This document shows positions 13,455 through 19,956 of a stretch of DNA of 30,108 bases, one piece after another. How positions within the stretch are numbered: the stretch's first letter is position 1; every line of letters starts with the position of its first letter. Origin of the DNA: UBA9676 sp036522155 (GTDB lineage Bacteria > Actinomycetota > Actinomycetes > Streptosporangiales > Streptosporangiaceae); the NCBI GenBank assembly GCA_036522155.1, contig DATDGI010000091.1, positions 1 through 30,108 on the forward strand, written 5' to 3'. Both the position numbers and the translations under genes were made by a program. The notes under the pieces were generated by a model that saw only the letters and a list, made by a program, of their open reading frames with translations, ran no database searches and was not told the origin of the DNA.

Positions 13455-14309
13455 GTGCCGACGAAAGCCGCCAAACGTGGCCTGGGGCCGGGCGTTGTGC
13501 TGGTGGTCATCATCCTGGCCGCCGCCGCCGTGTACATCGCTGCCCAGCACGGCACCTCGCCGCTGAACCCGACCGGCTGCCAGGCCGGGTCCGGGCAGAC
13601 GGCCATCTCGCTCGACCCCGAGCAGGCCGGGATCGCCGCCACCATCGCCGGGGTGGCCCACCACCAGGCGATGCCGCGCCGCGCGGTCGTGGTCGCCTAC
13701 GCCGCCGCCATGCAGGAGTCCAAGCTGCAGAACCTCAGTTACGGCGACCTCGACTCGGTCGGGGTGTTCCAGCAGCGCCCGTCGGAGGGCTGGGGCCCGG
13801 CGAGGAAGCTGCTTGATCCGGTCTACGCCAGCACGAAGTTCTTCCAGGCGCTGGCCCGCGTGCCCGGCTACCAGCACAAACCGGTCTACCGCGCGGCCCA
13901 GGCGGTGCAGCGCAGCGCCGACGGCTACGCCTATATCCAGTACCAGCAGGAGGCGACGCTGCTCGCGGCCGACTTCACCGGCCGCGACGCACACGCCGTG
14001 TGGTGCTGGCCGGAAGGCGCCGACCCGCCCCGGGCCAACCTGACCGGGGCGGGACGGGCCCTGACCGCCGCGTTTGGCCCGGTCGGCGCGCGCCGGGTAG
14101 CCACCCCCCGGGACGCCCCCAGCCTGCTGGTACCTGCGGGCCAGCCGGCGCTGGGCTGGACCGTCGCCGCCTGGCTGGTGACCCACGCCACCACGTACGG
14201 GATCCACCAGGTGCACTACGCCGGGCTGCGCTGGACGGCGGCCGGCGGCGCCCACGGCTGGATCCGGGATCCGCACCCGGCCGCCCCGGGGACGGTGCTG
14301 GCCGGCTGA
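13455..14309 (+). CDS. Membrane-anchored lysozyme-like protein
   Basis: The 284-residue protein has an N-terminal membrane segment (about 12-30) with no signal-peptidase site, so the rest is probably outside the membrane. The region about 55-150 resembles a lysozyme-like/transglycosylase fold: AAMQESKLQNLSYGDLDSVGVFQQRPSEGWG with a candidate catalytic Glu88. Some actinobacterial homologues are annotated loosely as heavy-metal transporters, which the sequence does not support. The last 90 residues have no family I recognise. The GTG at 13455 has no Shine-Dalgarno; a TACGGT hexamer ends 6 nt upstream, suggesting a leaderless transcript. It is divergent from dapD, with 82 bp between starts. Peptidoglycan hydrolysis is inferred. 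Confidence 0.68.
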   Translation: MPTKAAKRGLGPGVVLVVIILAAAAVYIAAQHGTSPLNPTGCQAGSGQTAISLDPEQAGIAATIAGVAHHQAMPRRAVVVAYAAAMQESKLQNLSYGDLDSVGVFQQRPSEGWGPARKLLDPVYASTKFFQALARVPGYQHKPVYRAAQAVQRSADGYAYIQYQQEATLLAADFTGRDAHAVWCWPEGADPPRANLTGAGRALTAAFGPVGARRVATPRDAPSLLVPAGQPALGWTVAAWLVTHATTYGIHQVHYAGLRWTAAGGAHGWIRDPHPAAPGTVLAG

Positions 14310-14352
14310 TAGCCGACCACCCCGGGGGGTACTGGCCGGCTGATAGCCGGCC
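14298..14352. repeat. Duplicated 18-bp hairpin sequence at a gene end
   Basis: CTGGCCGGCTGATAGCCG occurs at 14298-14315, spanning the stop of the lysozyme-like gene, and again at 14332-14349. The second copy forms a perfect palindrome, GGCCGGCT-GAT-AGCCGGCC (14334-14352). The first has one mismatch. They probably act as a double terminator. The rest of 14353-14469 holds only the fdxA leader. Confidence 0.6.
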
Positions 14353-14469
14353 GTCCCGGCGCGGGCACCATCGCGACCGCGCAATACTGGCCGGGGGAAC
14401 GGCGATACTGGAACCGGACCGGCCTCCGGACCGCGCCGGGAAAGATAGTGCCGGAAGAGGAGTTCCGAC

Positions 14470-14796
14470 GTGACGTACATCATCGCGCAGCCCTGCGTCG
14501 ACATACTCGACAAGTCGTGCATCGAGGAATGCCCGGTCGACTGCATCTACGAGGGCGAGCGCATGCTCTACATCCATCCGGACGAGTGCGTGGACTGCGG
14601 TGCGTGCGAGCCGGTCTGCCCGGTCGAGGCGATCTTCTACGAGGACGACGTGCCGGACCAGTGGAAGGACTTCTACCGGGTCAACGTCGAGTTCTTCGAG
14701 GATCTGGGCTCGCCGGGCGGCGCGTCCAAGGTCGGGAAGATCGGCAAGGATCACCCGATCGTGGCGGCCCTCCCGCCGCAGGGAGAACAGAGCTGA
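14470..14796 (+). CDS. fdxA: Seven-iron ferredoxin FdxA
   Basis: The 108-residue protein has the standard FdxA N-terminus and cysteines C9, C17, C21, C25 and C40, C43, C46, C50. The pattern is that of a [3Fe-4S]/[4Fe-4S] electron carrier. The C-terminal region (about 60-108) is the usual FdxA extension. GTG at 14470 has GAGGAG about 9 nt upstream. The gene overlaps the start of dapC. The fdxA-dapC pair is common in actinobacteria; why the ferredoxin is linked to diaminopimelate synthesis is not clear, and it may serve cytochromes P450 or other reductases. Confidence 0.96.
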   Translation: MTYIIAQPCVDILDKSCIEECPVDCIYEGERMLYIHPDECVDCGACEPVCPVEAIFYEDDVPDQWKDFYRVNVEFFEDLGSPGGASKVGKIGKDHPIVAALPPQGEQS

Positions 14797-15893
14797 CCCT
14801 CGCCGCGCGCCTGCCCAGCTTCCCGTGGGACCTGCTGGTTCCTTACCGGGAAAAGGCGCGGGCGCACCCCGGCGGGATCGTGGACCTGTCGATCGGCACC
14901 CCGGTCGACCCGGTGCCGGCCGCGGTCCAGGCCGCGCTGGCCGGGGCGGCGGACTCACCCGGATACCCCGCCACACAGGGCACGCAACGCCTGCGGGAAG
15001 CGGCCGCTGGCTGGCTGGCCCGCCGCCACGGGGTGACCACCGACCCGGCCGCGGTGCTGCCGGTCATCGGCAGCAAGGAGATCATCGCCGGGCTGCCCAC
15101 CCTGCTCGGCTGCGGCCCCGGCGACACCGTGGTCCACCCCGAGCTGGCCTACCCGACCTACGACATCGGCGCCCGCCTGGCGGGCGCGGACCCGGTAGCG
15201 GCGGACGGGCTGGCCAGCCTCGGGCCGCGCCGGGTGGCGCTGGTATGGGTGAACTCCCCGGCCAACCCGACCGGCCGGGTGCTGCCCGCGGCCCACCTGC
15301 GGAAGATGGTGGACTGGGCCCGCGAGCGCGGCGCGGTGGTCGCCGCCGACGAGTGTTACCTGGACCTGGGCTGGGACGCCGAGCCCGTGTCGGTGCTGCA
15401 TCCCGACGTGTGCGGGCCGTCCCGGCAGGCCGTGCTCGGGGTGTACTCGCTGTCTAAGCGCTCCAACCTGGCCGGTTACCGGGCGGGCTTCGTCACCGGC
15501 GACCCCGCGCTGGTGGCCGAACTGCTGGAGATCCGGCGGCACGCCGGGATGATGGTCCCCGCCCCGGTGCAGGCGGCCATGGCCGCCGCGCTCGACGACG
15601 ACACCCACGCCGACGAGCAGCGCGCCCGCTATGCCGCCCGGCGGGAGCGGCTGCGGGCCGCGTTCACGGCGGCCGGCTGGCGGACCGAGCATTCCGTGGC
15701 CGGCCTGTACCTGTGGCTGACCAGGGACGGCCTGGACTGCTGGGCCAGCGTCGAGTTGCTGGCCGGGGCGGGCATCCTGGCCGCCCCCGGCGAAATCTAC
15801 GGCCCGGCCGGCCGCTCCCACATCCGGATCGCGCTGACCGCCACCGACGAGCGCGTGGAAGCCGCCGCCACCCGGCTCGGCTCGCTGGGCTGA
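14793..15893 (+). CDS. dapC: Succinyldiaminopimelate aminotransferase
   Basis: The 366-residue class I/II PLP aminotransferase converts N-succinyl-2-amino-6-ketopimelate to N-succinyl-LL-diaminopimelate. Visible are the DapC N-terminus RLPSFPWDLLVPY, NSPANPTGRV, the ADECYLDLGW segment with PLP-binding Asp and Tyr, and the Schiff-base Lys222 in YSLSKRSNLAGYRAGF. The only start that keeps the conserved N-terminus is a CTG at 14793, which overlaps the fdxA stop as CTGA and has GGGAG 7 nt upstream. No ATG, GTG or TTG in frame lies between there and a GTG about 29 codons in that would remove the conserved start. Coupling to fdxA is therefore likely. Confidence 0.92.
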   Translation: MTLAARLPSFPWDLLVPYREKARAHPGGIVDLSIGTPVDPVPAAVQAALAGAADSPGYPATQGTQRLREAAAGWLARRHGVTTDPAAVLPVIGSKEIIAGLPTLLGCGPGDTVVHPELAYPTYDIGARLAGADPVAADGLASLGPRRVALVWVNSPANPTGRVLPAAHLRKMVDWARERGAVVAADECYLDLGWDAEPVSVLHPDVCGPSRQAVLGVYSLSKRSNLAGYRAGFVTGDPALVAELLEIRRHAGMMVPAPVQAAMAAALDDDTHADEQRARYAARRERLRAAFTAAGWRTEHSVAGLYLWLTRDGLDCWASVELLAGAGILAAPGEIYGPAGRSHIRIALTATDERVEAAATRLGSLG

Positions 15894-15918
15894 CCAGCCC
15901 GGCCCGCCTCCGGGGCGT

Positions 15919-15942
15919 CGGCGATCGCGCAACGGATCGCCG
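15919..15942. terminator. Inverted repeat after dapC
   Basis: CGGCGATC (15919-15926) and GATCGCCG (15935-15942) form a perfect 8-bp stem with an 8-nt loop, starting 26 nt after the dapC stop. It could be the fdxA-dapC terminator, or part of a set of operators with the two palindromes that follow. Confidence 0.4.
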
Positions 15943-15955
15943 ATTCATCCCGCTA

Positions 15956-15984
15956 ATCTGCAACAGATCACCTGCTAGATGCAG
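15956..15984. promoter_or_regulatory. Paired palindromes upstream of the arginine hydrolase-rocD operon
   Basis: ATCTG-CAA-CAGAT (15956-15968) and CTGC-TAGAT-GCAG (15972-15984) lie side by side about 75-100 nt upstream of the ATG at 16059. A TACGCT -10-like hexamer is at 16018-16023. The homologous M. tuberculosis locus has an AsnC/Lrp regulator next to it; none is in this window, so assignment to Lrp is inference. Confidence 0.35.
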
Positions 15985-16058
15985 GATCCACGCATATCTC
16001 CACCCCCGATCCCCACCTACGCTGGGTCGTGATCAACGAGTCGCGACGGGAGGGGTGG

Positions 16059-16874
16059 ATGCGGGCCAGGAGCTACCTGATGTGCCCACCGGCGCATTTC
16101 ACGGTCAGCTACGCCATCAACCCGTGGATGACCGGCGCCGACCCGGTGGACCCCGGGCTGGCCATGCGGCAGTGGCAGGCGCTGCGGGACACCTACCTCG
16201 CGCTCGGCCACCAGGTGCGGCTCATCGACCCGGTGCCCGGGCTGCCGGACATGGTTTTCGCCGCCAACGGCGGCACCGTGATCGGCGGCCGCGCGCTCGG
16301 GGCACGCTTCCGCCACCCGCAGCGGGCCGCCGAAGCCCCCGCCTACCTCGGCTGGTTCCAGGCCCAGGGCTACCAGGGTGTGCACCCGCCGAGCGCGGTC
16401 AACGAGGGTGAGGGCGACCTGATCTTCACCGGCAGCGGCATCCTGGCTGGCTACGGGTTCCGCACCGAGCCATCCGTTCGGCATGATCTGGAAGCGGTTT
16501 TCGGGCTGCCGGTCACCCTGCTGCGGCTGACCGACCCGCGCTACTACCACCTGGACACCGCGCTGGTGGTGCTGACGCCGGGGGTGGCCGCCTACTACCC
16601 GGCGGCCTTCGACGACGCGGCCCGGGCCGCGCTCGCCTCCCACTTCGGCGAACTGATCGAGGCCAAGGACGAGGACGCCGAGGTGCTGGGGCTGAACGCG
16701 GTCAGCGACGGGCACCACGTGATACTGCCGGCCGAGGCGCGCAACCTGGCCGTCCAGCTCACCGCCCGCGGCTTCCAGCCAATCGGGGTGGATATGTCGG
16801 AGTTCCGCAAGGCAGGCGGCGGCCCCAAGTGCTGCACCCTGGAACTGCGGCCGGGACCAGGAGGAGAGCAATGA
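16059..16874 (+). CDS. Guanidino-hydrolase, DDAH/arginine dihydrolase (ArgZ)-like
   Basis: The 271-residue protein belongs to the amidinotransferase/DDAH superfamily. It begins with LMCPPAHFTVSYAINPWM and has PDMVFAANGG (N70), EGEGD (D120), YYHLDTAL (H164) and GGPKCCTLEL (nucleophile C258 or C259). The Asn in INPWM (N21), N70, His164 and C258 line up by position with residues I recall for the cyanobacterial arginine dihydrolase ArgZ, which makes ornithine from arginine. Classic DDAH has Asp at the FAAN position. The ATG at 16059 is used because GGGAGGGG lies just upstream; the GTG at 16029 is possible. It overlaps rocD as ATGA. Dihydrolase activity is inferred; dimethylargininase is the common database name. 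Confidence 0.82.
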   Translation: MRARSYLMCPPAHFTVSYAINPWMTGADPVDPGLAMRQWQALRDTYLALGHQVRLIDPVPGLPDMVFAANGGTVIGGRALGARFRHPQRAAEAPAYLGWFQAQGYQGVHPPSAVNEGEGDLIFTGSGILAGYGFRTEPSVRHDLEAVFGLPVTLLRLTDPRYYHLDTALVVLTPGVAAYYPAAFDDAARAALASHFGELIEAKDEDAEVLGLNAVSDGHHVILPAEARNLAVQLTARGFQPIGVDMSEFRKAGGGPKCCTLELRPGPGGEQ

Positions 16875-18064
16875 GCAGCAGCGGCGACCTGCGCGCCCTG
16901 GCCGGCGCGCACAGCGCGCACAACTACCACCCGCTCCCGGTGGTGATCGCCGAGGCCGAAGGCGCCTGGGTGACCGACGTCGAGGGCCGCCGGTACCTGG
17001 ACATGCTGGCCGCCTATTCGGCCATCAACTTCGGCCACCGCCATCCCCGGCTGGTCGCCGCCGCCCAGCGGCAGCTGGAGCGGGTGACGCTGGTCAGCCG
17101 GGCGTTCGAGCATGACCAGTTCGGGCCGTTCTGCGCCGAACTGGCCGGGCTGGCGGGCATGGAGATGGTGCTGCCGATGAACACCGGCGCCGAGGCGGTG
17201 GAGACGGCGATCAAGACCGCGCGCAAATGGGGGTACGAGGTCAAGGGCGTGCCCCCGGACGAGGCCGTGATCGTGGTCTTCGATGGGAACTTCCACGGGC
17301 GCACCACCACGATCGTCAGCTTCTCCACCGACCCGGACGCCCGGGACGGCTACGGCCCCTACACGCCGGGCTTCCGGATCGTGCCCTACGGTGACGCGGC
17401 CGCACTGGCCGCGGCCATGGACCCGCGGGTGGTCGGCGTGCTCATCGAGCCGATCCAGGGCGAAGCCGGGGTGGTCGTGCCGCCGCCCGGCTACCTGGCC
17501 GCCGTGCGCCACCTGTGCACGAGCCACGGTGCGCTGATGATCGCGGACGAGATCCAGTCCGGGCTGGGCCGGACCGGCACCACCTTCGCCTGCGAGCACG
17601 AGGACGTGGTGCCCGACATGTACCTGCTGGGTAAGGCGCTCGGCGGCGGCATCGTGCCGGTGTCGGCGGTGGTGTCGTCGCGGGCGGTGCTCGGCGTGTT
17701 CAAGCCGGGGCAGCACGGATCCACGTTTGGCGGCAACCCGCTCGCGTGCGCGGTCGGGCGCGAGGTGATCGCGATGCTGGCCACCGGCGAATACCAGGAG
17801 CGGTCCGCCAAGCTGGGCACGCACCTGCACGACCGGCTGTCGGCCCTGCCCCGCGACGCGGTCAGGCAGGTACGCGGCCGCGGGCTGTGGGCCGGGGTCG
17901 AGTTCACGGCCCTGGGCGGCCGGGAGGCGTGCGAGCGGCTGGCCGCGCGCGGGGTGCTGGCCAAGGACACGCACGGCACCACCATCCGGCTGGCGCCGCC
18001 GCTGACCATCTCCGAGACGGACCTGGACTGGGCGCTCGACCGGCTGGCGGAAGCGATCAGCTAG
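16871..18064 (+). CDS. rocD: Ornithine aminotransferase
   Basis: The 397-residue class III PLP aminotransferase converts ornithine and 2-oxoglutarate to glutamate-5-semialdehyde and glutamate. Visible features are the N-terminal HNYHPLPVVI and the NTGAEAVETAIKTARKWGY phosphate-binding block. IADEIQSGLGRTG carries the PLP Asp, and the Schiff-base Lys255 is in LLGKALGGG. The ATG at 16871 has GGAGGAG close upstream and overlaps the stop of the arginine hydrolase gene as ATGA. The pairing with a guanidino hydrolase supports an arginine to ornithine to glutamate route. Its TAG stop shares the CTAG tetramer with the stop of the convergent flavin reductase. Confidence 0.95.
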   Translation: MSSSGDLRALAGAHSAHNYHPLPVVIAEAEGAWVTDVEGRRYLDMLAAYSAINFGHRHPRLVAAAQRQLERVTLVSRAFEHDQFGPFCAELAGLAGMEMVLPMNTGAEAVETAIKTARKWGYEVKGVPPDEAVIVVFDGNFHGRTTTIVSFSTDPDARDGYGPYTPGFRIVPYGDAAALAAAMDPRVVGVLIEPIQGEAGVVVPPPGYLAAVRHLCTSHGALMIADEIQSGLGRTGTTFACEHEDVVPDMYLLGKALGGGIVPVSAVVSSRAVLGVFKPGQHGSTFGGNPLACAVGREVIAMLATGEYQERSAKLGTHLHDRLSALPRDAVRQVRGRGLWAGVEFTALGGREACERLAARGVLAKDTHGTTIRLAPPLTISETDLDWALDRLAEAIS

Positions 18065-18558
18065 CCGCTGCCGAGGCGGCGGTACCGGCTGGCGTAAAAC
18101 AGCAGCGGCCCGGCCCCCGCCCGGGGCTCGGTGACGGCCAGCACCTCGCCGACCACGATGGTGTGGTCGCCGCCGTCGTGCGAGGCGGTGGTCCGGCACT
18201 CCATCGCGGCCAGCGCGTCGTCCAGGATCGGCGCGCCGGTCCGGAGGCCCGGATGGTGCCGGAACGCGTCGAGCTGCCCGGCCAGCGGCCGGCCCCGGGT
18301 GGCCAGCCAGCGGGCGGTCTTCTCGGCGTCCTCGGTCAGCACCGACACCGCCCAGGTGCCGCTGGCCAGCACCGCGTCATGGAACCGGGCGATCTTCTCG
18401 GCGCAGAACAGCACCCGCAGCGGGTCCAGCGACACCGAGGTGAACGCGGTCACCGTCATCGCATGATCGACCTCGTCCAGGCTGGTGGAGACGACCACGA
18501 TGCCGCTGGCGAACCGGCCGGCCACCCGCCGGAAGGCCTGCGGGTCGGCGCCGGTCAT
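18061..18558 (-). CDS. Flavin reductase family protein (FMN-binding split barrel)
   Basis: The 165-residue protein has the HpaC/flavin reductase pattern: FRRVAGRFASGIVVVST near the start, MTVTAFTSVSLDPLRVLFC (about 34-52), FAVSVL-like WAVSVLTE (about 69-76), and the DGGDHTIVVGEVLAV block with the family Asp-His (about 128-142). Such proteins reduce free FMN/FAD with NAD(P)H, often for a monooxygenase, or bind flavin/F420. The ATG at 18558 overlaps the stop of the DUF6113 gene as ATGA, so it is the last gene of the mshB operon. No monooxygenase partner is visible here. Confidence 0.85.
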   Translation of the reverse strand: MTGADPQAFRRVAGRFASGIVVVSTSLDEVDHAMTVTAFTSVSLDPLRVLFCAEKIARFHDAVLASGTWAVSVLTEDAEKTARWLATRGRPLAGQLDAFRHHPGLRTGAPILDDALAAMECRTTASHDGGDHTIVVGEVLAVTEPRAGAGPLLFYASRYRRLGSG

Positions 18559-18977
18559 GAGCCCGCGCCCGGTGTCCGCCCACGGGCCCGGGCCGGCCGC
18601 CGGGTCCGCCACCGGAACGTGACCGCCAGCCCGGCACCGGCACAGACCGCGCCGCCGTACAGGAACCACTTGCCCGCGGCGCTGTTGGTGACGATCACGC
18701 TGCCGCCCCGGGTCGGCATGGTGAGCACGACCGACATGGCGAACCAGCCGAGCGCGGCCACCAGGCCGCCCAGCGGCGTGCCCATCCCCCACCCCGCCAG
18801 CAGGCAGGTGGCGAAGATCAGCAGGCAGAAGGCCAGCGCGGCCACCGGCACCGGGCCCGCGCTGCGGCTGAACTGGAAGCAGCCGATCAGCCCTTCCGCC
18901 GCGCCGAGCAGGAACAGCGCGGCGTAGGCCGCCCCGGTGCTCCGCGGCTGCGGGGGGCCCGGCGACGTGCTATCCAC
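18555..18977 (-). CDS. DUF6113-like four-helix membrane protein
   Basis: The 140-residue protein has four predicted membrane segments (about 17-35, 46-62, 68-88, 100-119) and a short basic C-terminal tail. It looks like the small membrane proteins found directly downstream of mshB in streptomycetes (named DUF6113, from memory). The GTG at 18977 lies 63 nt after the mshB stop; no Shine-Dalgarno is clear, and a TATAGC hexamer is 11-12 nt upstream. Function is unknown. Overlap with the flavin reductase gene shows co-translation. Confidence 0.7.
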   Translation of the reverse strand: MDSTSPGPPQPRSTGAAYAALFLLGAAEGLIGCFQFSRSAGPVPVAALAFCLLIFATCLLAGWGMGTPLGGLVAALGWFAMSVVLTMPTRGGSVIVTNSAAGKWFLYGGAVCAGAGLAVTFRWRTRRPARARGRTPGAGS

Positions 18978-19040
18978 GCAGAGCAGGCTATACGGGCAGG
19001 CCAGCCGAGCGCAGACCGCGCCGGGCCGGCGGCGGGCGGG

Positions 19041-19904
19041 TCACAGGCCAGCGAACAGGTCGCGCTCCCAGCCGTGCGGGCCGGCGCCGGGGCCGCGCGG
19101 CCCGGCCAGCAGCGTGTAATACTCCCGCCCGGTGATCCGCTGGCCGGCCCCGTCGGACAGGGCGTAGCAGTCGCCGTCCACATCGATCTGGGTGGCGTGC
19201 GCCCGGAGGGCGGCGGTTTTGGCGGACAGCTGGGCGGTGCCGTCGATCTCGGTGGTCACCTGGTCGTCCGCCACCCCGAACGGCAATTCGGATACCGAAC
19301 GAACCTGCCGGAACCGCTCCGGGCGGCCCGGCCCGAGTTCGATCAGGCGGGCCAGGACCGAGCGCGGCATGGCGGTCGCGTAGACCTTGGCCACCCCCCA
19401 CGGGCTGCCACCCTCACCGGCCAGCCGGACCGCGGCCCGGCTCACCCGGTGGGCCTGGATGTGGTCGGGGTGGCCGTAGTAGCCGTTCGCGTCGTAGCTG
19501 ACCAGCACCTGCGGCCGGACCTCGCGGATCACCTCAGCGAGCGCGGCGGCCGCCTCGGCCACATCGGCCTGCCAGAAGCACCGCGGGTCGGCGTTGGCCG
19601 GCAGGCCCATCATGCCCGAGTCGCGCCAGCGGCCTGGGCCGCCGAGGAACCGGTGGTCGCTCACCCCGAGCGCGGCGCAGGCGGCGGCCAGTTCGCCGGT
19701 CCGGTGCTGGCCGAGCCGGTCCCCGGCCAGGCCGGCCAGGGCCGGCGGGATGACCTCGCCCAGTTCCCCCAGGGTGCAGGTGACCAGGGTGACGCGTGCC
19801 CCGGACGCGGCGTAGGCGGCCATGGTCGCCCCGGTCTCGATCGACTCGTCGTCCGGATGCGCGTGCACCAGCAGCAGCCTGCGCTGATCACCGGCCGGGC
19901 CCAC
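19041..19904 (-). CDS. mshB: Mycothiol biosynthesis deacetylase MshB
   Basis: The 287-residue zinc enzyme deacetylates GlcNAc-Ins, the second committed step of mycothiol synthesis. The zinc site is visible as HAHPDDE (H16, D19) and GHPDHIQAH (H148), matching H13, D16 and H147 of the M. tuberculosis enzyme. Further MshB blocks are CTLGELGEVIP, FLGGPGRWRDSGMMG and VSYDANGYYGHPDH. The GTG at 19904 gives the usual short N-terminus. A TAGGCT hexamer ends 7 nt upstream, as expected for a leaderless gene. Starts at 19958 or 19967 would overlap the divergent peptidase gene. It is first in an operon with the DUF6113 and flavin reductase genes. Confidence 0.94.
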   Translation of the reverse strand: MGPAGDQRRLLLVHAHPDDESIETGATMAAYAASGARVTLVTCTLGELGEVIPPALAGLAGDRLGQHRTGELAAACAALGVSDHRFLGGPGRWRDSGMMGLPANADPRCFWQADVAEAAAALAEVIREVRPQVLVSYDANGYYGHPDHIQAHRVSRAAVRLAGEGGSPWGVAKVYATAMPRSVLARLIELGPGRPERFRQVRSVSELPFGVADDQVTTEIDGTAQLSAKTAALRAHATQIDVDGDCYALSDGAGQRITGREYYTLLAGPRGPGAGPHGWERDLFAGL

Positions 19905-19911
19905 CCGGGCG

Positions 19912-19917
19912 AGCCTA
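19912..19917 (-). promoter_or_regulatory. Candidate -10 element of a leaderless mshB transcript
   Basis: TAGGCT on the minus strand is followed by 7 nt and then the GTG start at 19904. This spacing places the transcription start at or next to the start codon. No clear -35 is seen. Confidence 0.4.
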
Positions 19918-19956
19918 CCGGCGCCGGGATCGCGGGACGGCTGGCAGGATCGGGGC

